DNA of 64,000 bases from Streptomyces anulatus (GTDB lineage Bacteria; Actinomycetota; Actinomycetes; Streptomycetales; Streptomycetaceae). Below, piece by piece: positions 20,250 through 28,791 of the stretch (the first letter of the stretch is position 1; each line of letters starts with the position of its first letter). The translations under genes were made by a program, and so were the position numbers. The DNA is taken from positions 1 to 64,000 of the forward strand of contig NZ_JOEZ01000012.1 of NCBI RefSeq assembly GCF_000721175.1. Reading direction: 5' to 3'. The notes beneath the pieces were generated by a model. The model was not told the origin of the DNA. It worked only from the letters and a program-made list of their open reading frames with translations, and did no database searches.

Positions 20250-21410
20250 TCAGTCCCGCGCGAGTCCGAACCGGGCCCGCAGCCCCGAGCGTTCGTCCGC
20301 CGCGACCGAGGTGGCCCCGTCGGTCACCGTCTCGTACACCGCGAGGATGTCGGCCCCCACCGTCGCCCAGTCGAAGCGCCGCACATGGGCCTCGCCGCGC
20401 TCGCGCAGTCCGGCCCGGCGCTCCGGGTCGCCCAGCAGCCGGATCGCGGCGGCGGCCAGCGCGTCGGCGTCCTCGTTGGCGAACAGGTCGCCCGCCGCAC
20501 CCTGGTCCAGCACCTGCGCGAAGGCGTCCAGGTCGCTCGCCAGCACCGGCGCTCCGGCCGACAGCGCCTCGACCAGGATGATGCCGAAGCTCTCCCCGCC
20601 GGTGTTCGGGGCCACGTACACATCGACGCTGCGCAGCAGCCGGGCCTTGTCCTCGTCGCTGACCATGCCGAGGAACTCGACGCGCTCGCGCATCTCCTTC
20701 GGCAGGGTCTCCACCGCCTCCTCCTCGTCGCCGCGCCCGGCGACCAGCAGCCGGGCCTCGGGGTGGGCGGCCAGGATGGCGGGCAGCGCCTTCATCAGGA
20801 CGGGCAGGCCCTTGCGGGGTTCGTCGATCCGGCCGATGAACCCGAGGGTCCGGCCCTGCCATTCGGCCTTCGGCTCGGCCTTGGCGAAGAAACCGACGTC
20901 GACGCCGTTGGGGATGACGACGGCGTCGCCGCCGAGGTGCTCTACCAGAGTGCGCCGGGCGTACTCGCTGACCGCGATCCGGGCGCTGATCTTCTCCAGC
21001 GCGGGCTGGAGGATCGGGTACGCGGCGATCATCGCCCGGGAGCGCGGGTTGGAGGTGTGGAAGGTGGCCACGATCGGCCCCTGCGCCGCCCAGCAGGCCA
21101 GCAGACCGAGCGAGGGGGAGGTCGGCTCGTGGATGTGGATGACGTCGAACGTGCCGTCGTGGAGCCAGCGCCGCACCCGGGCCGCCGACAGGAAGCCGAA
21201 GTTCAGCCGGGCGACGGAGCCGTTGTACGGGACGGGGACGGCCCGGCCCGCCGAGACCACGTAGGGCGGGAGCGGTGTCTCGTCGTCGGCGGGGGCCAGG
21301 ACGGAGACCTCGTGGCCGAGCCGGATCAGGTGTTCGGCGAGGTCCCGGATGTGGAACTGCACGCCGCCCGGTACGTCCCAGGAGTACGGGCAGACGATGC
21401 CGATCTTCAC
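20250..21410 (-). CDS. pimA: GT4-type glycosyltransferase, PimA-like (phosphatidylinositol mannosyltransferase)
   Basis: 386 residues with a GT-B fold. The N-terminal domain starts KIGIVCPYSWDVPGGVQFH, the C-terminal domain has GFIGRIDEPRKGL, and the nucleotide-sugar site SFGIILVEAL carries the EX7E-type motif. The start strongly resembles mycobacterial PimA, which adds mannose to phosphatidylinositol at the inner membrane face. The GTG start overlaps the acyltransferase stop by four bases (GTGA). The neighbours PgsA and an acyltransferase fit phosphatidylinositol mannoside synthesis. Confidence 0.9.
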   Translation of the reverse strand: MKIGIVCPYSWDVPGGVQFHIRDLAEHLIRLGHEVSVLAPADDETPLPPYVVSAGRAVPVPYNGSVARLNFGFLSAARVRRWLHDGTFDVIHIHEPTSPSLGLLACWAAQGPIVATFHTSNPRSRAMIAAYPILQPALEKISARIAVSEYARRTLVEHLGGDAVVIPNGVDVGFFAKAEPKAEWQGRTLGFIGRIDEPRKGLPVLMKALPAILAAHPEARLLVAGRGDEEEAVETLPKEMRERVEFLGMVSDEDKARLLRSVDVYVAPNTGGESFGIILVEALSAGAPVLASDLDAFAQVLDQGAAGDLFANEDADALAAAAIRLLGDPERRAGLRERGEAHVRRFDWATVGADILAVYETVTDGATSVAADERSGLRARFGLARD

Positions 21411-22327
21411 GTGGGTTCCCCCCGGGGGTCCAGATCGTCCAGCCAGAGCCGCTGGAGCATGTGCCAGTCCTCCGGGTGCTCGGCGATACCGCCGGCGAAG
21501 GCGTCGGCCATCGCCTGGGTCATGGCGGAGGTCTTCTCGGCTCGGCTGCCCTCTTCCGGCACGTCGACCGGCGGATGGATGCGCCCGCGCATCACCGGCC
21601 CGTCGTACCAGAGGGTCACCGGCAGCAGCTTCGCGCCCGTCTGCTGAGCGAGGAGCGCCGGACCCGCGGGCATCCGGGCGGTGGCGCCGAAGAACGACAC
21701 CTCGGCCCCGGAGGAGGAGAGGTCCCGGTCCGCCACCAGGCAGACCAGGCCGCCCGCTCGCAGCCGCCGCGCCAGGGTCCCGAAGGCGGCGCCACCGCTG
21801 TGCGGCAGGACCTCCATGCCCAGGCCCTCGCGGTAGGCGACGAACCGGTCGTAGAGGGTCGTCGGCTCCAGCCGTTCGGCGACGGTGGTGAAGGGGATCT
21901 TCAGGTCGGTGGTGGCCCAGGCGCCGGCGAGATCCCAGTTGGCCAGGTGCGGTAGGGCGACGACGACCCCCCGCCCGGCGTCCAGGCCCTCGGTCAGGTG
22001 GTGGACGTCGGCGATGTCGATGCTGTCCTTGATGCGCTCCGGGCTCCAGGCGGGCAGCCGGAACGACTCCATCCAGTAGCGCATGTAGGAGCGCAGACCG
22101 GCGCGGGACAGCTCCGCCAGTCGCTCCGGGCCCGCGTCGGGGACGACCCGGGCCAGGTTCGACTCCAGGCGCAGCACGCTCTTGCCGCGCCGCTTCCACG
22201 TCTGGTCGGCGATGGTGCGGAAGAGGCGGGCGGCGGCGGGCTCGGGGAGCTTCTTGACCGCCCCCCAGCCCAGCCCGTACAGCCCGTCGGTGATCCGGCC
22301 CTTCAGGTCGGACGCGTCGGCGCTCAC
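21407..22327 (-). CDS. phosphatidylinositol mannoside acyltransferase-like (lipid A acyltransferase fold)
   Basis: 306 residues of the LpxL/HtrB-type acyltransferase family. The HxxxxD-like motif appears as HLANWD near residue 125, with the conserved LVCLVADRDLSSSG region following. In actinobacteria the PatA members acylate phosphatidylinositol mannosides. It overlaps both neighbours by four bases: its ATG overlaps the PgsA stop and its stop overlaps the PimA start. This argues for one pathway. Confidence 0.88.
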   Translation of the reverse strand: MSADASDLKGRITDGLYGLGWGAVKKLPEPAAARLFRTIADQTWKRRGKSVLRLESNLARVVPDAGPERLAELSRAGLRSYMRYWMESFRLPAWSPERIKDSIDIADVHHLTEGLDAGRGVVVALPHLANWDLAGAWATTDLKIPFTTVAERLEPTTLYDRFVAYREGLGMEVLPHSGGAAFGTLARRLRAGGLVCLVADRDLSSSGAEVSFFGATARMPAGPALLAQQTGAKLLPVTLWYDGPVMRGRIHPPVDVPEEGSRAEKTSAMTQAMADAFAGGIAEHPEDWHMLQRLWLDDLDPRGEPT

Positions 22328-23037
22328 CGGTCGGCCTCGCTCCCCTGGCCGACGGAGCCGGCGGCGGACGCGTCCGCGGCGGTCTGCTCCCCGGCGGCGG
22401 CCTCCGCGGCGTCCGCCTCGGCGGATTCACGGCGTACGGTCACCACGCGCTGGATCAGCGTCACGAGGCTGCCCGCGGCGACGATCCACAGCGCGATCGG
22501 CAGCAGGACGTCGATACCGGGGACACCGAACGTGTGCAGTCCGGCGAGACCGGCGGCGACCAGCGAGATGACCAGGCGCTCGGCGCGCTCCACGAGGCCG
22601 CTGACGGCGACCGGCAGACCGATCGACTCGCCGCGCGCCTTGGTGTACGAGACCACCTGGCCGCTGGCCAGGCAGAAGATCGCGACGGCGCACAGGATGT
22701 TGTCGTCACCGCTGCCCGCGTACCAGAGGGCGAAGCCGGCGAAGATCGCCCCGTCGGCTACCCGGTCCAGCGTCGAGTCGAGGAAAGCGCCCCACCGGCT
22801 GGAGATCCCGGCCTGCCGCGCCATGTTGCCGTCGACGAGGTCGGAGAAGACGAAGACCGTGATGACGATCGTGCCCCAGAAGAACTCCCCCATCGGGAAA
22901 AAGACCAGCGCACCTGCCATCACTCCGGCCGTGCCGATGAGAGTGACCGCGTCGGGGCTGACCCCGAGGCGGAGCAGCAGAGCGGCGAACGGTGTGAGGA
23001 CACGCGTGAAGAATGCACGCGCGTACTTGTTCAGCAT
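22324..23037 (-). CDS. pgsA: CDP-alcohol phosphatidyltransferase (phosphatidylinositol phosphate synthase-like)
   Basis: 237 residues with several transmembrane helices. The CDP-alcohol phosphotransferase signature appears as DLVDGNMARQ...GAFLDSTLDRVADG. In actinobacteria this position encodes the PgsA1/PIPS enzyme joining CDP-diacylglycerol and inositol phosphate, consistent with the downstream PIM-type genes. The ATG at 23037 (MLNKYARAFFTRVL) is preferred because the longer frame starts with non-conserved glycine-rich residues. The C-terminal tail is Ala/Glu rich. It is the first gene of the run, divergent from the EF-G-like gene. Confidence 0.9.
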   Translation of the reverse strand: MLNKYARAFFTRVLTPFAALLLRLGVSPDAVTLIGTAGVMAGALVFFPMGEFFWGTIVITVFVFSDLVDGNMARQAGISSRWGAFLDSTLDRVADGAIFAGFALWYAGSGDDNILCAVAIFCLASGQVVSYTKARGESIGLPVAVSGLVERAERLVISLVAAGLAGLHTFGVPGIDVLLPIALWIVAAGSLVTLIQRVVTVRRESAEADAAEAAAGEQTAADASAAGSVGQGSEADR

Positions 23038-23337
23038 GGCCTTCCCGAGGGTTCGGTTCGCCGAGCGGCCCCTTCGGCCACCGGCTGGCCCATCGTAGTC
23101 ACCGCCGGTGCCTTCCACCGGACGGGCACCCGCCGCCAGGTGTCACGCGGACTCCCGCCCCAGCTTCGCGGCGCCTGTGCGCGACGTATGGACGCGGCTC
23201 CGCTCCGGTGCCAAGCTCGAAGGACCGCGGGCGTCGCCGAAGCCGCCGCGGCGGCCTCTCCCCGTGCCCGTGACCACCGCTGCTCCGCGCGCGGTCGCCC
23301 TCCCCCGCACCGCGCCGTCGACCGGGAGGCACGCATC
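23038..23337. other. divergent intergenic region pgsA / EF-G-like gene
   Basis: About 300 bases without a supported gene. It must hold promoters for both divergent genes. I see no convincing paired -35/-10 elements and no strong hairpin. Confidence 0.55.
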
Positions 23338-25563
23338 ATGGGCGACAAGGCACACGCACACCCCGGGGCCGCCGGAGGAGCACCGACGGCCGGCCACCCC
23401 TCCGCCGTACGGAACGTGGTGCTGGTCGGCCCCAGCGGATCGGGCAAGACCACGCTGGTCGAGGCGCTGGCCCTGACGGCGGGAGCCGTGAACCGGGCCG
23501 GGCGGGTCGAGGACGGGGCGACCGTCTCCGACTACGACGAGATCGAGCAGCGTCGACGGCGTTCCGTGCAGCTCTCGCTGGTACCGGTGGCCTGGGACGG
23601 CTGCAAGATCAATCTGCTGGACACCCCCGGCTACGCGGACTTCGTCGGGGAGCTGCGGGCCGGTCTGCGTGCGGCGGACGCGGCCCTCTTCGTCGTCTCG
23701 GCGGCCCAGGACGCGGCGTCCGTGGCGGCGACCACCCGGGCCGCCTGGGAGGAGTGCGCGCTCGTCGGCATGCCGCGCGCGATCGTCGTCACGCATCTGG
23801 ACACCGCCCGCACCTCCTACCGGGAGATGAACCGGATCTGCGCCGAGGCCTTCGGGGGCGAGGACCCCGACGCCGTACTGCCGCTGTACCTGCCGGTGCT
23901 GGGGCCCGAGGCCGCCGACGGGCACGCCCCGCTGACCGGGCTCACCGGGCTGCTGAGCCGGCGGATCCTCGACTACTCCTCGGGGGAACGCGCCGAGCTG
24001 CCGCCCGCGCCCGACCAGGAGGAACCGCTGCGGGAGGCCCGGGAGCGGCTGATCGAGGGGATCATCGCCGAGAGCGAGGACGAGTCCCTGATGGACCGCT
24101 ATCTGGACGGCGAGGACATCGACGTCGCGACGCTGATCGGCGATCTGGAACGGGCCGTCGCCCGGGGCTCCTTCCATCCCGTCCTCACCGCGGCCCCGGC
24201 GGCCGAGGGCGCCCGCCAGGGCATCGGGACCGTGGAGCTGCTGGAGCTGATCACCCGCGGCTTCCCGACCCCGCTGGAGCGCACCCCGCCGGTCGTCACC
24301 ACCCCGTCGGGCAAGCCGCGGACCGCCCCGGTCTGCGATCCCGACGGCCCGCTGGTCGCCGAGGTCGTCAAGACGGCCTCCGACCCGTACGTGGGCCGGG
24401 TCTCGTTGGTCCGCGTCTTCTCCGGCACCCTGCGTCCCGACGACTCCGTGCACCTGTGCGGCCACGGTCTGACCGCGACGGGCCACGCGCCGCGCCCCTG
24501 TCACGAGGCGGAGATCCGCGTCGGGGCGCTCACCTCGCCGTTCGGCCGCCGCCAGTACGCCGCGGACCGGTGCGTCGCGGGCGATCTGGCGTGTGTGGCC
24601 CGGCTCGGCGAGGCGGAGACCGGCGACACGCTCTCCCCGGCCGGCGACCCCGTCCTGATCGAGCCCTGGACGACGCCGGACCCGCTGCTCCCGCTGGCCG
24701 TACGGGCGCACGGCAAGGCGGACGAGGACAAGCTGTCGCAGGGCCTGGCCCGGCTGGTCGCCGAGGACCCCACGCTGCGCCTCGAACAGAACCCGGACAC
24801 CGGCCAGGTCGTCCTGTGGTGCCTGGGCGAGGCCCATCAGGAGGTCGCGCTGGAGCGGCTGCGCAGCCGTTACGGCGTCCAGGTCGACGCGGAACCGCAC
24901 CGGGTGCCGCTGCGCGAGACGTTCGCCGGGCCGGCCGCCGGGCGCGGACGGCACGTCAAACAGTCGGGCGGGCACGGCCAGTTCGCGATCTGCGCGATCG
25001 AGGTGGAGCCGCTGCCGCCGGGCTCCGGCATCGAGTTCGTCGACAAGGTCGTCGGCGGTGCGGTGCCGCGCCAGTTCATCCCCTCGGTGGAGAAGGGCGT
25101 GCGGGCCCAGGCCGCCCGGGGGCTGGCCGCCGGGCATCCCCTGGTCGACGTCCGCGTCACGCTGCTCGACGGCAAGGCGCATTCGGTGGACTCCTCGGAC
25201 GCCGCCTTCCAGACCGCCGGGGCGCTCGCGCTGCGGGAAGCCGCATCCGACACCCGTATCCAGCTCCTTGAACCGGTCTGCGAGGTGAGCGTCCTGGTTC
25301 CGGACGACTACGTGGGCCCGGTGATGAGCGATCTGTCGGGGCGGCGGGGCCGGGTCGTGGGCACCGAACAGAGTCCGGGCGGGCGCACTCTCGTACGGGC
25401 CGAGGTGCCGGAGATCGAGGTCGGCCGTTACGCGGTGGACCTGCGCTCCCTGTCGCACGGCACCGGTCGCTTCGACCGCGCCTACGCCCGGCACGAGGCG
25501 ATGCCGCCGCAGGTCGCCGACCGGGTCCGCGCGGACCGGGCCGACGGGTCACCCGGCGCGTGA
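23338..25563 (+). CDS. elongation factor G-like protein with degenerate GTPase motifs
   Basis: 741 residues with EF-G domain order. The P-loop GPSGSGKT is at about 31-38 and DTPG at about 95-98, followed by domains II-V including the domain IV loop region QSGGHGQFA. Two GTPase signatures deviate. The switch I threonine region reads EQRRRRSVQLS, and the G4 motif NKxD is replaced by THLD (residues about 152-155). It belongs to the EF-G paralogue group of actinobacteria whose role in translation is unsettled. The ATG at 23338 follows GGGAGGC. It stands alone, divergent from pgsA. Confidence 0.9.
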   Translation: MGDKAHAHPGAAGGAPTAGHPSAVRNVVLVGPSGSGKTTLVEALALTAGAVNRAGRVEDGATVSDYDEIEQRRRRSVQLSLVPVAWDGCKINLLDTPGYADFVGELRAGLRAADAALFVVSAAQDAASVAATTRAAWEECALVGMPRAIVVTHLDTARTSYREMNRICAEAFGGEDPDAVLPLYLPVLGPEAADGHAPLTGLTGLLSRRILDYSSGERAELPPAPDQEEPLREARERLIEGIIAESEDESLMDRYLDGEDIDVATLIGDLERAVARGSFHPVLTAAPAAEGARQGIGTVELLELITRGFPTPLERTPPVVTTPSGKPRTAPVCDPDGPLVAEVVKTASDPYVGRVSLVRVFSGTLRPDDSVHLCGHGLTATGHAPRPCHEAEIRVGALTSPFGRRQYAADRCVAGDLACVARLGEAETGDTLSPAGDPVLIEPWTTPDPLLPLAVRAHGKADEDKLSQGLARLVAEDPTLRLEQNPDTGQVVLWCLGEAHQEVALERLRSRYGVQVDAEPHRVPLRETFAGPAAGRGRHVKQSGGHGQFAICAIEVEPLPPGSGIEFVDKVVGGAVPRQFIPSVEKGVRAQAARGLAAGHPLVDVRVTLLDGKAHSVDSSDAAFQTAGALALREAASDTRIQLLEPVCEVSVLVPDDYVGPVMSDLSGRRGRVVGTEQSPGGRTLVRAEVPEIEVGRYAVDLRSLSHGTGRFDRAYARHEAMPPQVADRVRADRADGSPGA

Positions 25564-25716
25564 CCGGCGCACGGTGGCACTCGCCGCCCGTGTCCACGCC
25601 GGTGACGGGTGGTGCGGTGATCGGGACGATACGCTGTGGTCGCAGCTCAGAAGGTATGCCGCGTACGGTAGTTGGGCACACCGCAGGAGCGGACGTGCGG
25701 CGAGTGGGGGCGACAG

Positions 25717-27387
25717 GTGGCCAACGACGGATTCGACTTCTCACCCGGGGCCCAGATCCCCATCCAGGGCTCGGGCGGCCAGACCGTGGCGACCAACGCC
25801 CTGGCCTCGGCGGCGTATCGGGACAGTCCGGTGGAGACGATCCTCGACGCCAACAGCGAGTGGCACAAATCGGAAGTGAAGCCGGGCTCCTCCAAACTCT
25901 TCAAGTCCGACTACTTCAAACCGAATCTCGGTGAGGCGTTCGCCCGGGCAGTCCAGGAACGCATGCTCGGCGGCGCCCGCAAGGCGCTCATCCAGTCCTT
26001 CGGGACGGACCCGCAGACCGTGGTGGAGCACTGCCTGTCGGCGAACAACCTGCGCAAGGCCCGGGACGCCCGTCTCACCCTGGTGACCGTGGTGTTCGGT
26101 GTCCTGTTCCTGCCCGGCATGCTGGCCTGGGTGATCGCCTTCCGGGTCCGGGACGCGCTCAACAAGTCCAAGGACACGGCGTTCCGCGCGGTCGGGACGG
26201 TGCTCCTGGCCGCCTTCGGGATCGGCGCGCTGGTCCTGATGGTCAAGCTCCCCCTGGACGGGCTGCTCGCGCTCTACGTCCGGGGCGCGCTCATCGCCCC
26301 AGTGATCGGCTGGCTGATCGCCAAGCGGATCGCGGAGACCTCGGCCAAGGACATGCGGGCCCGCTGGGAAGGCCTCCTCTCCGGCACCGGGGTGATCGCG
26401 AAGATCCCCGAGGCGGTGCCGAAGAACCCCAACGAGACCGCGCGCGAGGCCCTGCGCCAGGGTCTGGAGAAGCTGTCGGCCGAGCAGCAGTCGAACGCCG
26501 TTTTCTACGCCGGCCCCAAGGGCGTCCTCGGGATGGGCACCCGCTGGGGCAGCTGGCAGCTGGCCGAGGAACTGCTCCCCAAGGACCCGACGAAGGAGAT
26601 CCACCAGTTCCGGAGCTGGGACCTGATCCGGATCATCCATGACCAGCTGAAGATGCTGGAGCGCGGACCGCTGAACACCGGCGGCTTTCCCAAGCCGTCC
26701 GTGAAGCACTGGATCGTCTCGCCCATCGGGGAGAACGCCGACTCCGTCACGCGCCCCGAGGGGGAGGACGTCGCCACCTTCCAGGTGAAGCCCCACGAGA
26801 TACAGCGGATCTGCAACCACCAGCAGTTCGGCAGCGGCGACCGGCACTATCTGGGCGTCCAGTTCACCCTGTGGGACGGCCAGCTGGTGATCACCATGAT
26901 GATCACCGTCACCGTGCTCCACGAGACCCTGCGCATCGAGGTCACGGGCCACGCGCTCGGGCCCGTGCACGGCCTGTTCCTCTCCAAGCCGGCGGCGAAG
27001 ACGAAGACGGTCAACAAGACGGTCCGCTTCTGGGAGACCCGGGACGTCCAACTGGCCCTGGTGGACGCCAAGGAGGTCGTACGGCTCGCCCTGCGGGCCC
27101 CGCTCACCTGGTATCCGCCGCTGCTGGACTACCTGGGCGGCAAGATAGTGCTGCCCGAGCCGTTCGGGCTGCGGCACGCGTGGGCGGCCAAGCCGTGGAA
27201 CCACCGCTTCATGGCGGACGACGCGATGCGCGCCGCCACCCCGGTCCTGCGGGCCGTCCACACGGCGGCGATGCGGGTCCTCGCGGAGAACGGCGTCGAC
27301 ACGGAGCGCTTCGACAACCGCTCGATGATACTGAGCGGCCTCGTCCAGGACCCGGCCCCGCGCAAGGCCGACGTCTACGACGCGTAG
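25717..27387 (+). CDS. conserved hypothetical membrane protein
   Basis: 556 residues. I do not recognise a family. Hydrophobic segments occur at about residues 125-145 (VTVVFGVLFLPGMLAWVIAF), 165-185 and 185-205; the rest is soluble. The N-terminus is polar with GGQTVATNALASAAY, and the large C-terminal part has VKHWIVSPIGENADS and FWETRDVQLALVD. The GTG start (VANDGFDFSPGAQIPIQG) follows GGGGGCGACAG. It ends at a convergent terminator shared with the HIT gene. Codon use is like its neighbours, so it looks resident. Confidence 0.75.
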   Translation: MANDGFDFSPGAQIPIQGSGGQTVATNALASAAYRDSPVETILDANSEWHKSEVKPGSSKLFKSDYFKPNLGEAFARAVQERMLGGARKALIQSFGTDPQTVVEHCLSANNLRKARDARLTLVTVVFGVLFLPGMLAWVIAFRVRDALNKSKDTAFRAVGTVLLAAFGIGALVLMVKLPLDGLLALYVRGALIAPVIGWLIAKRIAETSAKDMRARWEGLLSGTGVIAKIPEAVPKNPNETAREALRQGLEKLSAEQQSNAVFYAGPKGVLGMGTRWGSWQLAEELLPKDPTKEIHQFRSWDLIRIIHDQLKMLERGPLNTGGFPKPSVKHWIVSPIGENADSVTRPEGEDVATFQVKPHEIQRICNHQQFGSGDRHYLGVQFTLWDGQLVITMMITVTVLHETLRIEVTGHALGPVHGLFLSKPAAKTKTVNKTVRFWETRDVQLALVDAKEVVRLALRAPLTWYPPLLDYLGGKIVLPEPFGLRHAWAAKPWNHRFMADDAMRAATPVLRAVHTAAMRVLAENGVDTERFDNRSMILSGLVQDPAPRKADVYDA

Positions 27388-27391
27388 ACAT

Positions 27392-27431
27392 GAGGACGGG
27401 GGGAGTCCCGGCCGGGACTCCCCCCGTCCTC
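27392..27431. terminator. bidirectional terminator
   Basis: Forty-base near-perfect palindrome centred at 27411/27412, with arms GAGGACGGGGGGAGTCCC and complement. It begins five bases after the upstream stop and ends ten bases before the HIT gene stop. Confidence 0.88.
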
Positions 27432-27440
27432 GCGCCGCGC

Positions 27441-28004
27441 TCAGTGAACCGGCAGCTCGCCCGTCAGCCAGGCCTCGGCCAGCATCGCCCGGGTGTCGCC
27501 CAGCAGCTGGGGCAGCACCTTGGTGTGGCCGATGACCGGCATGAAGTTGGTGTCCCCGCCCCAGCGCGGCACCAGGTGCTGGTGCAGATGCGCGGCGATC
27601 CCGGCACCGGCCACCGAACCCTGGTTCATGCCGATGTTGAAGCCGTGCGCCCCGGAGGCCGCCCGCAGCGCGACCATCGCCCGCTTGGTGAATTCCGCCA
27701 GCTCCGCCGTCTCCGGACCGTCCAGCTCGGTGTAGTCGGCCACATGACGGTAGGGAACGACCATGAGGTGGCCACCGTTGTACGGGTACAGGTTCAGCAC
27801 CGCGTAGACGCGCTCCCCGCGCGCCACGACGAGCCCGTCCTCGTCGGATTTCGCCGGGATCGAACAGAACGGACAGCCGTCCTCGGCACCCGGGCCGCTG
27901 GGCTTGTCCTGACCCTGGATGTACGCCATCCGATGGGGCGTCCACAGACGCTGAAACGCGTCGGGCATCCCCACGCCGATCTGCTGCTCCGGCTCACTCG
28001 TCAT
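27441..28004 (-). CDS. HIT family hydrolase/nucleotidyltransferase
   Basis: 187 residues. The histidine triad appears as HLHQHLVPR, preceded by the conserved NLYPYNGGHLMVVPYRH region. CPFCSIP at about residues 35-41 may bind zinc, as in actinobacterial AP4A phosphorylase-like proteins. The likely reaction is hydrolysis or phosphorolysis of dinucleoside polyphosphates or AMP conjugates. I prefer the ATG at 28004 (MTSEPEQQIG); one at 28016 is also possible. It is divergent from the channel gene with about 80 bases between. Confidence 0.88.
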   Translation of the reverse strand: MTSEPEQQIGVGMPDAFQRLWTPHRMAYIQGQDKPSGPGAEDGCPFCSIPAKSDEDGLVVARGERVYAVLNLYPYNGGHLMVVPYRHVADYTELDGPETAELAEFTKRAMVALRAASGAHGFNIGMNQGSVAGAGIAAHLHQHLVPRWGGDTNFMPVIGHTKVLPQLLGDTRAMLAEAWLTGELPVH

Positions 28005-28082
28005 GCCGATCAGCATATTGCGTCACCCGTGCGGAGCGTGTCGCCGGGGGCGCGCCGCACGGCCGGCCACGATGCTGAGGCG

Positions 28083-28760
28083 ATGACCGACCGACCTGCA
28101 TCCGAGCCACCGGCGCGGCTGACCCGCTGGGAGCAGCGCACCGAGGTTCCGCTCTTCATCGCGGGGCTGGTCTTCCTGGCGGGGTACGCGGTCTGGGTGC
28201 TGACCCCGCCCGAGGCCCAGCCCTGGAACGGCATCGCGCTGATTCTCGTCTGGTCGACCTGGCCGCTGTTCCTCGCGGATTACGTGACGCGGCTGCGGCT
28301 CAGCGGACTGGGCGCGCGCTTCGTCCGCGCCCACTGGCTCGAAACCCTGGTCCTGCTGCTGCCGCTGCTGCGCCCGCTGCGGATGGTCCAGGTGTACCTG
28401 GCGGTGCAGCGCCGACGTGACCGGCCGCGGATGGGCCTGTACGCCCGCGTGATGGCGTTCGCGGGCCTGACCGCCGTCCTGCTCGGCTTCGCCGCCTCGC
28501 TCGCGGTCTACCACCTGGAGCGCACGGCCTCCGACGCCTCCATCCGTACCTTCGGCGACGCGGTGTGGTGGGCGTGCGCGACGCTCACGACGGTCGGTTA
28601 CGGGGACGTCGCACCGGTCACGTTCTGGGGCCGGACGGTCGCGGCGGGGCTGATGGCCGGTGGTCTGGCGCTGCTCGGCGCGGTGACCGGGTCGTTCTCG
28701 TCGTGGCTGCTCCAGGTGTTCACCCGGGAGGACGAGCAACGGCCCCCGGAGCGCGGATAG
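28083..28760 (+). CDS. potassium channel-like membrane protein
   Basis: 225 residues. About four N-terminal hydrophobic segments (from residue 24) have an arginine-bearing segment LLRPLRMVQVYLAVQRRR that could be a poor voltage sensor. A pore module follows, with the K+ selectivity filter TTVGYGD at about 169-175, and a last helix. It resembles six-helix KvAP-type channels. No regulatory TrkA or cyclic-nucleotide domain follows. Its TAG stop lies in the loop of the terminator shared with thrS. Confidence 0.88.
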   Translation: MTDRPASEPPARLTRWEQRTEVPLFIAGLVFLAGYAVWVLTPPEAQPWNGIALILVWSTWPLFLADYVTRLRLSGLGARFVRAHWLETLVLLLPLLRPLRMVQVYLAVQRRRDRPRMGLYARVMAFAGLTAVLLGFAASLAVYHLERTASDASIRTFGDAVWWACATLTTVGYGDVAPVTFWGRTVAAGLMAGGLALLGAVTGSFSSWLLQVFTREDEQRPPERG

Positions 28761-28777
28761 CGCTCCGGGGGCCGTTG
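28737..28777. terminator. bidirectional terminator overlapping the channel gene end
   Basis: Perfect 17-bp inverted repeat (28737-28753 and 28761-28777) with a seven-base loop that contains the channel stop codon TAG (28758-28760). The left arm encodes the last residues of the channel. ThrS converges 15 bases beyond. Confidence 0.88.
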
Positions 28778-28791
28778 CCTGCCGTACGGAT

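Noticed and set aside
17686..21264. Open frame of nearly 1200 codons on the plus strand across yebC, pdxST and pimA
   Set aside because: It lies antisense to four well-identified genes and crosses their intergenic regions without any ribosome binding site or domain.
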